Positions 24,727 to 34,513 of a DNA stretch of 64,000 bases are shown piece after piece. Position numbers and translations under genes: made by a program. Positions within the stretch are counted from its first letter, which is position 1. The number at the start of each line of letters is the position of its first letter. The stretch is from an uncultured Dechloromonas sp. GTDB taxonomy: Bacteria; Pseudomonadota; Gammaproteobacteria; Burkholderiales; Rhodocyclaceae. The stretch lies in NCBI RefSeq assembly GCF_945957265.1, contig NZ_CAMFKO010000005.1, positions 1-64,000 of the forward strand, in the 5' to 3' direction. Under the pieces are notes generated by a model. That model did not search any database. It was not told where the DNA came from and saw only the letters and a program-made list of their open reading frames with translations.

Positions 24727-24996
24727 GATGCGGCTCCTGTGCGTTGCCCCGGCAAACCTGCCGGTCACGCCTCTATTAACGTCATGCCGCGCCAAAGGTT
24801 GAGCCCGGCGCGGAGGGGAAACAAAACGATACAAAGCTGCTACCTTCCGTCATGGCATGTCGCCGGCCGGCGAACGCCATGGCGCGAGGATGGTCAATTC
24901 ACTTGTGGGTAGCGATCATCGGGCCGTCGGACGAATGCCGGCGGGGCCGAGGTGGAGCGGGCGATTCGTCCCGGACGGAACAGACAGGAGCTGAAG

Positions 24997-25554
24997 ATGA
25001 AAGGTTTTCTCAAACGCTGGCTCGGCATCGTCGGCCTGATTTCGGCGGGCGTACTGCCGGCGAGCGCCGCGGCAGCCTGCCCGCCCTTGCTCGACCACAC
25101 GTTCAGCGTTCTGCAGGACGGCAAGCCGATGCCGCTGTGCCAGTACGCCGGCAAGGTGGTTCTCGTCGTCAATACCGCCAGCTACTGCGGCTTCACCTCG
25201 CAGTACGACGGGCTGGAGAAGCTGTATGCCCGCCTCCGGGACAAGGGACTGGTGGTCGTCGGTTTTCCGTCCAACGATTTCGGCGAGCAGGAGCCGGGCA
25301 GCGACAAGGAAATCGCCGATTTCTGCCGGCTGACCTATGGCGTCGAGTTCCCGATGGTCGGCAAGACGGTGGTCAAGGGCAGGGATGCCAATCCCTTCTA
25401 TCGACAGCTGGCCGAGATCACCGGTAGCCGGCCGAAGTGGAATTTCCACAAATACCTGATCAATCGCGACGCGACGCAGGTGGTGGCCTACACCAGCTTT
25501 ACCAAGCCCGACGACAAGGACCTGCTGAAGAAGATCGACGAATTTCTCAAGTAA
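24997..25554 (+). CDS. Glutathione peroxidase family protein, exported
   Basis: Signal peptide; VVNTASYCGFTSQYDGLEKLY; GFPSNDFGEQEPGSDKEI; KWNFHKYLI. Confidence 0.92.
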   Translation: MKGFLKRWLGIVGLISAGVLPASAAAACPPLLDHTFSVLQDGKPMPLCQYAGKVVLVVNTASYCGFTSQYDGLEKLYARLRDKGLVVVGFPSNDFGEQEPGSDKEIADFCRLTYGVEFPMVGKTVVKGRDANPFYRQLAEITGSRPKWNFHKYLINRDATQVVAYTSFTKPDDKDLLKKIDEFLK

Positions 25555-25593
25555 GCGCACTATTGCCAGCGCTCGGCGGCCGCCCGGTCCGGC

Positions 25594-25917
25594 TTAGGCG
25601 TGCAGCGGGGGCGGTGGGCGCAGGCAGCCTTCGATGGCGCGGTCCAGGCGCGTGCGCAAGGTCAGCGCGGCCTGGTCGGGTGTGGCTTCCGAGAGCTTGA
25701 AGCAGGTGTCGGTCAGGCCCTCGATCAGGTCGTACAGCCAGACGTGTTCCCAGGTTTCGTCCACCGGCGTGCCCGTCGTCTCCCAGCTGTTGGTGAGCCC
25801 CATGGTGTAGATCAGCTCCTGCATCAGGTCGTGCACGACCGAATGCACGTCCGGGCTGGACGCGGGATTGTCCAGGTGTAGACGGGCTCTTTGGAGCGAT
25901 GATAGTACGTACTTCAT
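25594..25917 (-). CDS. Hypothetical protein
   Basis: MKYVLSSLQRARLHLDNPASSPDVHSVVHDLMQELIYTMG...; ORF with no known motif. Confidence 0.55.
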   Translation of the reverse strand: MKYVLSSLQRARLHLDNPASSPDVHSVVHDLMQELIYTMGLTNSWETTGTPVDETWEHVWLYDLIEGLTDTCFKLSEATPDQAALTLRTRLDRAIEGCLRPPPPLHA

Positions 25918-25982
25918 TCGGGGGTTCATTCGGGGCGGAGGCAGGATGCTGACTTAGATGTTAATGATTGGCCGCGGGAACC

Positions 25983-26002
25983 TATCCCTAAAGTTAGGGG
26001 TA
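25983..26002. promoter_or_regulatory. Palindromic operator candidate upstream of the response regulator
   Basis: TATCCCTAAAGTTAGGGGTA, near-perfect 20-bp dyad about 50 bp upstream of the CDS. Confidence 0.5.
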
Positions 26003-26049
26003 CGGTTGAATAAATAAAACGATAAAATCGACACAAATAACTGGTCGGG

Positions 26050-27048
26050 GTGTTTATGCCGCCTCAGATGCAAAAATTGCTGTGTGTGGAGCCATCCCTA
26101 ACCCAGCAGGCAATCGTTCAGCAGATGGCCAAGCAATATGGACTCGACTTTGTTGCCTGCTCCGGCGAGGCCGAGGCCCTGCGCATGCTGGAGGATGACT
26201 ACGCCTTGATGGTGGTGGCCAACGAATTGGCCGATGGCGACAGCCTGCAACTGATCGAGGCGGTCCGCCTGTCGATCGAGACGGCGATGTTGCCGGTCGC
26301 CTTCGTGACTGGCAACGAAGACCGTGCGCTGGCCAACGTGGCGATGCGGGCCGGGGCGACCGAGGTGTTCCTGCGGCGCGATCCGTGCGCCCTGGGCGAC
26401 TTCATCGCCGCTTATGTGGCGGATCGCGAGCAGGCGCATTTCAGCGGCCGGGTCCTGCTGCTCGAGGACTCGGAGTCGCACGCCAGCTACGTGGTGCACC
26501 TGTGCCGCGCGCTCGGCCTCGAGGTGGATGTCTGCACCAGCGTCAAGGCCGGATTGGCGCGCTACCGCCGGGGAAAGTACCAGCTGCTCATCGTCGATGT
26601 CGTTCTGGAGGGCATACAGAGCGGTATCAGCATGGTGCGTGACGTCCGCGAGCGGCATCTGGACGGCCGGCAGCCCATACTCGTCATGTCGGGCTATGAC
26701 GATCTGCCGCGGCGGCTGCTGGCCTTGAAAAGCGGCGCGGACGATTTCATCAGCAAGCCGTTCTCGCCGGAAGAGTTGATCTGGCGCCTGACCAAGCTGC
26801 TCCGCACCTACGCGCTGTCCGATGCCGAGCCGGTGTCGCCGATGCCCGAAGGGCAGGATTTCATGTCCCTGCTCTCGCAGCGGGAACGCGAGATTGCCGA
26901 AAGGATACTGGCGGCCAAGACCGACAAGGAAATCGCCCGCGAGATGGGGATTTCGTTCTGGACGGTGCGCAGCCACATCGAGCAGATTTTCATCAAGACC
27001 GGCGCCCACAATCGCCGCGACCTGATCGTGCGCTATCGCGGCAAGTAA
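26050..27048 (+). CDS. Orphan response regulator: tandem receiver domains + LuxR-type HTH
   Basis: Second REC: LLIVDVVLEGIQSG ... VMSGYDD ... DDFISKPFSPEEL; C-terminal LSQREREIAERILAAKTDKEIAREMGISFWTVRSHIEQIFIKTGAHNRRDL. Confidence 0.87.
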   Translation: MFMPPQMQKLLCVEPSLTQQAIVQQMAKQYGLDFVACSGEAEALRMLEDDYALMVVANELADGDSLQLIEAVRLSIETAMLPVAFVTGNEDRALANVAMRAGATEVFLRRDPCALGDFIAAYVADREQAHFSGRVLLLEDSESHASYVVHLCRALGLEVDVCTSVKAGLARYRRGKYQLLIVDVVLEGIQSGISMVRDVRERHLDGRQPILVMSGYDDLPRRLLALKSGADDFISKPFSPEELIWRLTKLLRTYALSDAEPVSPMPEGQDFMSLLSQREREIAERILAAKTDKEIAREMGISFWTVRSHIEQIFIKTGAHNRRDLIVRYRGK

Positions 27049-27138
27049 GGCCGGGCGTCGTTCCCAAGCGAACAGGGCGCCCCGGTTGCCCGGGACGCCC
27101 TGTCGGCGCAGCCCGCCTTCCGGCAGGGCGCTGGCGAA

Positions 27139-27807
27139 TCAGCGGTTCTCGACCGGCGCGCTCGGCGGCGGCGGGTTGCGGGCGCCCAGCACCTGGTTGT
27201 CGAGGCGGCGGGTTTCATCCTCGCCGACCACTTCCAGCACGTTGACCACCTTGACCACGCCGGCCGTAGTGCGGGCGACGGCGATGGCGACCTTGGCCTC
27301 GCGCTCGTTGACGATGCCCATCAGATAGACGATGCCGCGCTCGGTCAGCACCTTGATGTGGTTGGCCGACAGCTGGTTGGTGTCGACCAGGCGGGCCTTG
27401 ACCTTGGAGGTGATGAAGCTGTCGTTGCTGCGGCTGGTCAGCGGCGTGGCCGGGCCGATGCCCAACTCGTTGAAGACGTCCTTGACCCCTTCGATCTTGC
27501 GAATTTCCGCTTCGATGCTGGCCTTGGCATCTTCGTTCGGCACTTCGCCGGTGATCAGGATGCGGCGGTTGAAGGCGGTGAAGTTGGCGTGCGCCTGCTT
27601 GGCGTACTGCGCCGGAACGTGGTTGTTGGCCTTCCATTCCATGGTTTCATCGTCGGTCTGCGTGCCGGTCGAGCGGCGGTCGTGCGCCGACATCACGCTG
27701 GCCGCGGCGGCGGTGCCGAGCAGGGCGGCCTCGACGCAACCCTGCAGGCCGGGCAGGGCGACGATCAGGGCCAGGGCGGCGAGGCTCAGTTTGGCTTTTT
27801 GCATCAT
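27139..27807 (-). CDS. BON domain lipoprotein (DolP/YraP-like)
   Basis: [30 protein letters not shown] lipobox; two BON-like repeats ([42 protein letters not shown]...IVYLMGIV). Confidence 0.87.
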   Translation of the reverse strand: MMQKAKLSLAALALIVALPGLQGCVEAALLGTAAAASVMSAHDRRSTGTQTDDETMEWKANNHVPAQYAKQAHANFTAFNRRILITGEVPNEDAKASIEAEIRKIEGVKDVFNELGIGPATPLTSRSNDSFITSKVKARLVDTNQLSANHIKVLTERGIVYLMGIVNEREAKVAIAVARTTAGVVKVVNVLEVVGEDETRRLDNQVLGARNPPPPSAPVENR

Positions 27808-28394
27808 TCGACTCCGAGAAGCAGTGCATCGATGCCATCGCACAGGCAGTGGATGATCAGCAGATGGGTTTCCTGGATGCGCGCCGTGCGGTCGGCCGGC
27901 ACGCAGAGGTGGATGTCGTCGTCGAGCAGCATGTCGCCGATCTGGCCGCCGCCCTTGCCGGTCAGCGCGATGACGCGCATGTCGGCTTCGTGGGCGGCCT
28001 TGATCGCCTCGATGACGTTGCCGGAATTGCCGGAGGTCGAGATCGCCAGCAGCACGTCGCCGGCGTGGCCGAGGCCGCGCACCTGCTTGGAGAAAATCTG
28101 GTTGAACGAATAGTCGTTGGCGATGGCGGTCAGGATCGAGCTGTCGGTGGTCAGCGCGATGGCGGCCAGTTCCTGGCGCTCGGCTTCGAAGCGGCCGATC
28201 AGTTCGGCGGCGAAATGCTGCGCGTCGCCGGCCGAGCCGCCGTTGCCGCAGGCGAGAATCTTGCCGCCGTTGATCAGGCTGTTGGTCATCGTCTCGATGG
28301 CGGCGGCAATCGGAGCGGCCATCAGTTCGACGGCGTTGAGCTTGGTGTGGGCGCTGTCCTCGAAATTCTTGGCGACGCGGGCAATCAGATCCAT
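27804..28394 (-). CDS. SIS domain phosphoheptose isomerase-like / DiaA-like protein
   Basis: [41 protein letters not shown]; neighbours yraN, rsmI, BON protein. Confidence 0.88.
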   Translation of the reverse strand: MDLIARVAKNFEDSAHTKLNAVELMAAPIAAAIETMTNSLINGGKILACGNGGSAGDAQHFAAELIGRFEAERQELAAIALTTDSSILTAIANDYSFNQIFSKQVRGLGHAGDVLLAISTSGNSGNVIEAIKAAHEADMRVIALTGKGGGQIGDMLLDDDIHLCVPADRTARIQETHLLIIHCLCDGIDALLLGVE

Positions 28395-28435
28395 AACGTT
28401 CGGGCTTTTGTGTCTATAGATCAAGGCATTCTACC

Positions 28436-28801
28436 TCACAGCTCGACGAAGACCTCGAAGGCCACCCGCAGCCATGGATTTTTGTTGTCGTTTACCGACG
28501 ACACGCGGGCGGTCAATCGCTCGCCGGCATCCATGGCGTCGGCGATCAGGCGGTTCTCGGCGCGCGGCACGTAGCCCAGCTTCTGCCCGCGCCATTCGAC
28601 GCGGACGGCGTTGCGGTCGTGGCGATTGTCCGGTTCGCGCACCAGGGTCAGCTCATCCCCCGCCCGGATCTCCTGCCATAGCGCGCTCAAGGCGTAATAC
28701 TGGCTGCCGGCCAGCGGCGAGCTCTGGATCAGCGCGCGCACGCCTTCCGCCTGGGCGCAGCCCAGCCAGGCGAGCAGGCTAAGCGTCGGCAGAAAACGCA
28801 T
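28436..28801 (-). CDS. HIRAN domain protein with N-terminal signal peptide
   Basis: MRFLPTLSLLAWLGCAQA|EGVR...; HIRAN-like GDELTLVREPDNRHDRNAVRVEWRGQKLGYVPRAENRLIADAMDAG. Confidence 0.82.
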   Translation of the reverse strand: MRFLPTLSLLAWLGCAQAEGVRALIQSSPLAGSQYYALSALWQEIRAGDELTLVREPDNRHDRNAVRVEWRGQKLGYVPRAENRLIADAMDAGERLTARVSSVNDNKNPWLRVAFEVFVEL

Positions 28802-29141
28802 CCTTGAGCCATTCCAGGCGTTCGCCGTCGATCAGCACGCAATCGAAACGGCAGTCGCATTCCGGTTTGCCGGCGAGATAGTGCCGGGCGGCGAGAATGA
28901 TGTGGCGCTGCTTGCCGGTCGTGATGCTGGCGGCAGCGCCGCCGAAGTCGTTGCGGCTGCGCTGGCGCACTTCGACGAAGACCAGGCGCCGGCCGTCGCG
29001 GCAGATCAGGTCGATCTCGCCGCCGCGCACGCGGAAATTGCGCGCGACGAGCTGCAGGCCGCTGCGTTTCAGGTGGCGCGCCGCCCGCTCCTCGGCTTCG
29101 CGGCCGCGGGCGGTGGTGGTATCGTTGGTCTTTGCCTGCAT
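28779..29141 (-). CDS. yraN: YraN family protein (UPF0102, endonuclease-like fold)
   Basis: GREAEERAARHLKRSGLQLVARNFRVRGGEIDLICRDGRRLVFVEVRQRS. Start at 29141. Confidence 0.92.
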   Translation of the reverse strand: MQAKTNDTTTARGREAEERAARHLKRSGLQLVARNFRVRGGEIDLICRDGRRLVFVEVRQRSRNDFGGAAASITTGKQRHIILAARHYLAGKPECDCRFDCVLIDGERLEWLKDAFSADA

Positions 29142-29150
29142 CCCGAAAAA

Positions 29151-29987
29151 ATGACGGAAGAATTCGCTGCATTGTATGTTGTCCCGACGCCGCTCGGGAA
29201 TCTCTCCGACCTGACGCGGCGGGCCGAGGAAGTCCTGCGCGCGGTGCCCTGGGTCGCCGCCGAGGACACCCGGCACAGCGGCCCGCTGCTCAAGCAGCTC
29301 GGCGCCCGGGCGCGCACCCTGCCGGCGCACCGGCACAACGAACACGAGGCGGCTGGGCGCATTGTCGAGCGCCTGCAGGCCGGCGAATCGGTGGCGCTCA
29401 TTTCCGACGCCGGCACCCCCGGCATTTCCGACCCCGGCGCCCGCGTCGTCGCCGCCGTGCGCGCCGCCGGCTGCAAGGTGGTGCCGCTGCCCGGGCCGTG
29501 TGCCGCGACCACGGCACTGTCGGCTTCCGGCCTGCTCGACGAGCATTTCCTGTTCTACGGCTTCCTGCCCTCCAAGGGCGGGCAGCGCCGGCAGGCGCTG
29601 GAGGAACTGCGCGATACCCCCTGCGCCCTGGTTTTCTACGAGGCGCCGCATCGCGTGCTGGAAACCGTGGCCGACATGGCAACGGTGTTCGGCGAGCGGA
29701 CGCTGGTCATTGCCCGCGAGCTGACCAAGCTGTTCGAAAGCGTGCATTCCCTGCCCCTGGGCGAAGCGCTGGACTGGCTGAAGGAGGACGCCAACCGCCA
29801 GCGCGGCGAATTCGTGCTGATGCTCTCCGGTGCGCCGGAAGGCGGTGACGACGGCGAAGGCGAGCGCGTGCTCAGGCTGCTGCTCGCCGATGGCCTGCCG
29901 ACCAAGCAGGCGGCCAAGCTGGCGGCGGCGATCACCGGCGCGGCGAAGAACGCGCTCTACGAGCGGGCGCTGGCCCTGAAGGGCTAA
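29151..29987 (+). CDS. rsmI: 16S rRNA (cytidine(1402)-2'-O)-methyltransferase
   Basis: LYVVPTPLGNLSDLTRRAEEVL; AEDTRHSGPLL; LISDAGTPGISDPG; FYGFLPSKGGQRR. Start at 29151. Confidence 0.95.
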   Translation: MTEEFAALYVVPTPLGNLSDLTRRAEEVLRAVPWVAAEDTRHSGPLLKQLGARARTLPAHRHNEHEAAGRIVERLQAGESVALISDAGTPGISDPGARVVAAVRAAGCKVVPLPGPCAATTALSASGLLDEHFLFYGFLPSKGGQRRQALEELRDTPCALVFYEAPHRVLETVADMATVFGERTLVIARELTKLFESVHSLPLGEALDWLKEDANRQRGEFVLMLSGAPEGGDDGEGERVLRLLLADGLPTKQAAKLAAAITGAAKNALYERALALKG

Positions 29988-29990
29988 GGC

Positions 29991-30311
29991 GTGGGCAGCG
30001 GGCTGACGCCGGTCGTCATCCGCTCGCGGGCAGGCCGCCGGGCCCTGCTGGTGCTGGCGCTTCTGTGGGCGGTGGCCGGCTGGTGGATCGTCGTCGATGG
30101 GAGCCTGATGCTGTCGCTCGGCAGGCGCTCCCGGAATGCGGCGCTGATCGACGGCGGGCAGGCCTTGTTCATGGCTGCCGTCTTCCTCTCGCTGTCGACG
30201 CTCACGGCAGCGGCCGTCCTGCAGAGCCTGCGGGCCGGCAGGCGTTGGTATGGAATGCTGCTGTGCGCCAACCTCGGTTTGCCGATTGTTGCCTGGCTTG
30301 CCCTCCATTGA
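29991..30311 (+). CDS. Small hypothetical membrane protein
   Basis: GTG start, 106 aa, three hydrophobic segments, 3 bp after rsmI. Confidence 0.6.
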   Translation: MGSGLTPVVIRSRAGRRALLVLALLWAVAGWWIVVDGSLMLSLGRRSRNAALIDGGQALFMAAVFLSLSTLTAAAVLQSLRAGRRWYGMLLCANLGLPIVAWLALH

Positions 30312-30379
30312 AGGGTATCTCTTCGTTGCGCCGGGCGGCGGGCTGTTAAAATCGCGGAAGAATGTTTCCGGAAATCCAC

Positions 30380-31411
30380 ATGCAACTGACCATCACCCGC
30401 CCCGACGACTGGCATCTCCACCTGCGCGACGGCGAGGCGCTCGCCGCCGTGCTGCCGCACACCGCGCGCCAGTTCGGCCGCGCCATCGTCATGCCCAACC
30501 TGAAGCCGCCGGTGACCACCGTCGAGCAGGCCGCCGCCTACCGCGACCGCATCCTGGCCGCCGTGCCGGCCGGCATGGCTTTCGAGCCGCTGATGACGCT
30601 GTACCTGACCGACAATACGCCGGCCAGCGAAGTGGCCAAGGCCGCCGCGTCCGGCTTTGTCAAGGCGGTGAAGCTGTATCCGGCCGGGGCGACGACCAAT
30701 TCCGATGCCGGGCTGACCGATATCGCCAAGGCCTACGCCACGCTGGCCGAAATGGAGCGCGTCGGCCTGCCGCTGCTGGTGCATGGCGAGGTGACCGACC
30801 AGACGGTCGATCTCTTCGACCGCGAAAAGGTCTTCATCGACACCGTGCTGCTGCCGCTGACGCAGCGTTTCCCGAAGCTGCGCGTGGTCATGGAGCACAT
30901 CACCACCAAGGATGCCGCCGAATTCGTGGCCTCCACGCCGGCCAACGTCGGCGCGACGATTACCGCGCATCACCTGCTCTACAACCGCAACGCCATCTTC
31001 CAGGGCGGCGTGCGGCCGCACTGGTACTGCCTGCCGGTGCTCAAGCGCGAGACGCATCGCGAGGCGCTGGTCGCCGCGGCGATTTCGGGCAACCCGAAAT
31101 TCTTCCTCGGTACCGACTCGGCGCCGCACGCGCGGGGCGCCAAGGAAGCGGCCTGCGGTTGCGCCGGCTGCTACACGGCCTACGCCGCCATCGAGCTGTA
31201 TGCCGAAGCCTTCGAACAGGCCGGTGCGCTGGACAAGCTGGAGGGCTTCGCCAGCTTCCACGGTGCGGACTGGTACGGCTTGCCGCGCAATGCCGAGCGG
31301 ATTACGCTGGCCAAGGAGAGCTGGACGGTGCCGGGCGAATATCCCTACCTGGCGACCGACAGCATCGTGCCGCTGCGCGCCGGCGAAACACTGACCTGGA
31401 AAATGCTCTGA
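30380..31411 (+). CDS. pyrC: Dihydroorotase
   Basis: [66 protein letters not shown]. Confidence 0.95.
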   Translation: MQLTITRPDDWHLHLRDGEALAAVLPHTARQFGRAIVMPNLKPPVTTVEQAAAYRDRILAAVPAGMAFEPLMTLYLTDNTPASEVAKAAASGFVKAVKLYPAGATTNSDAGLTDIAKAYATLAEMERVGLPLLVHGEVTDQTVDLFDREKVFIDTVLLPLTQRFPKLRVVMEHITTKDAAEFVASTPANVGATITAHHLLYNRNAIFQGGVRPHWYCLPVLKRETHREALVAAAISGNPKFFLGTDSAPHARGAKEAACGCAGCYTAYAAIELYAEAFEQAGALDKLEGFASFHGADWYGLPRNAERITLAKESWTVPGEYPYLATDSIVPLRAGETLTWKML

Positions 31412-31422
31412 GGAAACCGACC

Positions 31423-31863
31423 ATGCGTCTGCGTCATCTTCTCCTGCCGCTGTTCGCCCTGCCGCTGCTGTCGGCCTGTGTGAACGATGGCGCGACGTAC
31501 GAGATCGACAACACCCGCGAGCATGTGCTGTCGCTGATCCGCGAGCAGCCGTATTTCTGGGACAGCAAGCTCAATCTCTACCTGGTCGTTTCCCGGATGC
31601 CGGCCTGCATGCGCCGGCACAGCCTGGGCGTGGCGACGGAGAAGACCAGGGTCGAGGTCTACCAGGTGCCGTCCGGCGCCTTCATCGTCAAGGCCGGCAA
31701 GAAGATGTTCGCGACCGAGACGCAGACCTGCGAGAGCTTCGCCAGGATGGACAGCGAGCCGCCGGAGGGGCTGGGGACCTTGAAGGGGACCTTCCGCCTG
31801 AAGAAAGGTGTGCTTGTGTTCGTCAAGGAAGACGAGGCGGACAATACCGCCGCCGAAGAGTGA
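31423..31863 (+). CDS. Putative lipoprotein
   Basis: MRLRHLLLPLFALPLLSACVNDG lipobox; 146 aa. Confidence 0.75.
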   Translation: MRLRHLLLPLFALPLLSACVNDGATYEIDNTREHVLSLIREQPYFWDSKLNLYLVVSRMPACMRRHSLGVATEKTRVEVYQVPSGAFIVKAGKKMFATETQTCESFARMDSEPPEGLGTLKGTFRLKKGVLVFVKEDEADNTAAEE

Positions 31864-32636
31864 GCGCTCGCTCGCCTTTTGCGGGTTTCCTGTTCGACCC
31901 GCTGCGTCCCTGGCTGGATCGCTTGCCGGACCGCCCCGATGCCGCGGCGCTGGCCGAACTGGCCGGGCGCTTCCCGGTGCATCTCGATAACGGGCAGCGC
32001 ATCCGCTTCGTGCCGCCACAGGCCGACGGCCGGATCTACGAGTGCCGCATCCATGAGTCCGGCGAGGTCGAGACCCGCCCGGACAACTGGCACGACTTCT
32101 TCAACGCCCTCGTCTGGTTGAACTTTCCGCAAACCAAGAAGGCGATCAGCGCCGCCCACGTCCGCGCCATGCAGGCACCGGGCGAATTGCGGGGCAAGGT
32201 GCGCGACGCGCTGACCCATTTCGACGAGTGCGGCATCGCCGTGCTGGCTAGCCGGCCGGAACTGCTCGACTGCCTGCGCGGGTTTCGCTGGAAGGAGCTG
32301 TTTGTCGAACGGCGCGACGAGGTCCGGCGACACATGCGCTTCGTGGTCTTCGGCCACGCCACCTACGAGCAGTTGCTGGCGCCGTTTCGCGGCCTGACCT
32401 CCAAGGCGCTGCTCTATCCGGTGGATGCATCCTGGCTGGCGCTGCCGGCGGCCGACTTGAGCCTTGCGGTGGATGGCTTGCTGGCGGCCGATGTAGGGGC
32501 CGGCCGCGTCACCCGCTCGGCCGATCTCCAGCCCCTGCCCTTGCTGGGCATTCCGGGCCTGGTGCCGGCCAGCGAGGACCCGGCCTATTACGACGATACC
32601 TGGCAGTTTCGTCCGGGCCGGCGCCAGCGCAACTGA
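31860..32636 (+). CDS. DUF3025-like protein
   Basis: GTG start; ETRPDNWHDFFNALVWLNFPQTKKAISAAH ... HATYEQLLAPFRGLTSKALL. Confidence 0.75.
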   Translation: MSARSPFAGFLFDPLRPWLDRLPDRPDAAALAELAGRFPVHLDNGQRIRFVPPQADGRIYECRIHESGEVETRPDNWHDFFNALVWLNFPQTKKAISAAHVRAMQAPGELRGKVRDALTHFDECGIAVLASRPELLDCLRGFRWKELFVERRDEVRRHMRFVVFGHATYEQLLAPFRGLTSKALLYPVDASWLALPAADLSLAVDGLLAADVGAGRVTRSADLQPLPLLGIPGLVPASEDPAYYDDTWQFRPGRRQRN

Positions 32637-32659
32637 GCGCGCGGCGCCGGCTCCGTCGC

Positions 32660-34345
32660 TCAGGCTGCCTGCTGGACGCGTCCGACGACCTCGAGGCGGT
32701 TGATGCCGCTGACGATGGCCTTGATCGACGCGGTGACGATGTTGCTGTCGATGCCGACACCGAAGGTTTCGCCCTTGCCGCTGGCCGCCATTTCGACGAA
32801 GGCGCAGGCCCGGGCGTTGCCGTCCTCGCCCATCGGCACCATCGAACGCTCCTCGTAGTTGCGGACCTGCACCTTGATGCCGGCGCTTTCGAGGGCGTGC
32901 ATGGCCGCGTTGATCGGACCGTTGCCTTCGCCGGTGAGGATGTGCGGCGTGCCGTCGATGTCGACCGAGAGGCGGATGCCTTGCGCGCTTCCGTGCTCGT
33001 AGAGATGGTGTTCGCGGTAGCGAACGACGCTTTCGGCCGCGAGGTAGGTCTGGCTGAAGATGTTCCAGATCGCGTCGGCGCTGACCTCGCCGCCGTGCTT
33101 GTCGGTGTATTGCTGGACGACGCCGGAGAACTCGACCTGAAGACGGCGCGGCATGATCACGCCGTACTCGGTTTCCATCAGGTAGGCGATGCCGCCCTTG
33201 CCCGACTGGCTGTTGACGCGGATCACCGAGTCGTAGCTGCGGCCGACGTCGGCCGGGTCGATCGGGAGGTAGGGCACTGACCATTGCTCATCCGCCTTTT
33301 GAGCGGAGAACCCCTTCTTGATGGCGTCCTGGTGGGAGCCGGAGAAGGCCGTGAAAACGAGATCCCCGACGTATGGGTGGCGCGGGTGGATCGGGAGCTG
33401 GCTACAGTGTTCGAAGGTGCGCGCAACGGCGTTGATGTCCGAGAAGTCGAGGCCCGGATGGACGCCTTGCGTGTACATGTTGAGGGCGAGGGTGACGAGG
33501 TCGACGTTGCCGGTGCGCTCGCCATTGCCGAAGAGGCAGCCCTCGACGCGGTCGGCGCCGGCCATGAGGCCGAGCTCGGCGGCGGCGACGGCGGTGCCGC
33601 GGTCGTTGTGCGGGTGGAGGCTGATGATCACGCTGTCGCGGCGTTCGAGGTTGCGGTGCATCCACTCGATCTGGTCGGCGTAGACGTTGGGCGTGGCGAT
33701 CTCGACGGTGGTCGGGAGGTTGAGGATGACCTTGCGCTGCGGCGTGGCGCCCCAGGTGGCGGTGACGGCGTCGCAGACTTCCTTGGCGAAATCAAGCTCG
33801 GTGGCGGTGAAGGTTTCCGGGCTGTATTCGAGGGTGATCTCGGTTTCCGGCATCTCGTCGGCAAGCGTGCGGACGAGGCGCACGGCGTCGGTGGCCATGG
33901 CGACGACCTCGGCCTTGCTCATGCCGAAGACGTTGTCGCGGAAGACCTTGCTGGTGGCGTTATAGACGTGGACGATGGCCTTGGGCGCACCCTTGAGCGA
34001 CTCGAAGGTGCGGCGGATGAGGTGTTCGCGGGCCTGGGTAAGCACTTCGATGGTCACGTCGGCGGGAATGTGGCCGCCTTCGATGAGGCCGCGCACGAAG
34101 CCGAACTCGGTTTCCGAGGCCGACGGGAAGGCGACTTCGATTTCCTTGAAGCCGATGGCGCAGAGCATCTGGAACATGCGCATCTTCTTGTCGGCGTTCA
34201 TCGGCTCGAAAAGGGCCTGGTTGCCGTCGCGGAGGTCGGTGCTCATCCAGGTCGGCGCCCTGTCGATGACGCGGCCCGGCCATTGGCGGTCGGCGAGTCG
34301 TACCGGCGGGAAGGCGGTGTATTTGGTGCTGGGGTTCGGCTTCAT
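32660..34345 (-). CDS. leuA: 2-isopropylmalate synthase (long form)
   Basis: Start at 34345; APTWMSTDLRDGNQALFEPM ... SLHPHNDRGTAVAAAELGLMAGADRVEGCLFGNGERTGNVDL. Confidence 0.95.
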   Translation of the reverse strand: MKPNPSTKYTAFPPVRLADRQWPGRVIDRAPTWMSTDLRDGNQALFEPMNADKKMRMFQMLCAIGFKEIEVAFPSASETEFGFVRGLIEGGHIPADVTIEVLTQAREHLIRRTFESLKGAPKAIVHVYNATSKVFRDNVFGMSKAEVVAMATDAVRLVRTLADEMPETEITLEYSPETFTATELDFAKEVCDAVTATWGATPQRKVILNLPTTVEIATPNVYADQIEWMHRNLERRDSVIISLHPHNDRGTAVAAAELGLMAGADRVEGCLFGNGERTGNVDLVTLALNMYTQGVHPGLDFSDINAVARTFEHCSQLPIHPRHPYVGDLVFTAFSGSHQDAIKKGFSAQKADEQWSVPYLPIDPADVGRSYDSVIRVNSQSGKGGIAYLMETEYGVIMPRRLQVEFSGVVQQYTDKHGGEVSADAIWNIFSQTYLAAESVVRYREHHLYEHGSAQGIRLSVDIDGTPHILTGEGNGPINAAMHALESAGIKVQVRNYEERSMVPMGEDGNARACAFVEMAASGKGETFGVGIDSNIVTASIKAIVSGINRLEVVGRVQQAA

Positions 34346-34513
34346 GGCGCTGTTCCTGAAAGGGGATTCGATGGACTGAATCTTACGGAACAACGCCCGG
34401 CATGTGCTTGCGTTTTATCGCAGCGCTTGTTGTGTTTTTGATTTTATATTGCCGATATATGCAATTCGCGGCAATAAAATGTTTTTCGTATCCGAAAGTC
34501 TGGGCGGATGTGC

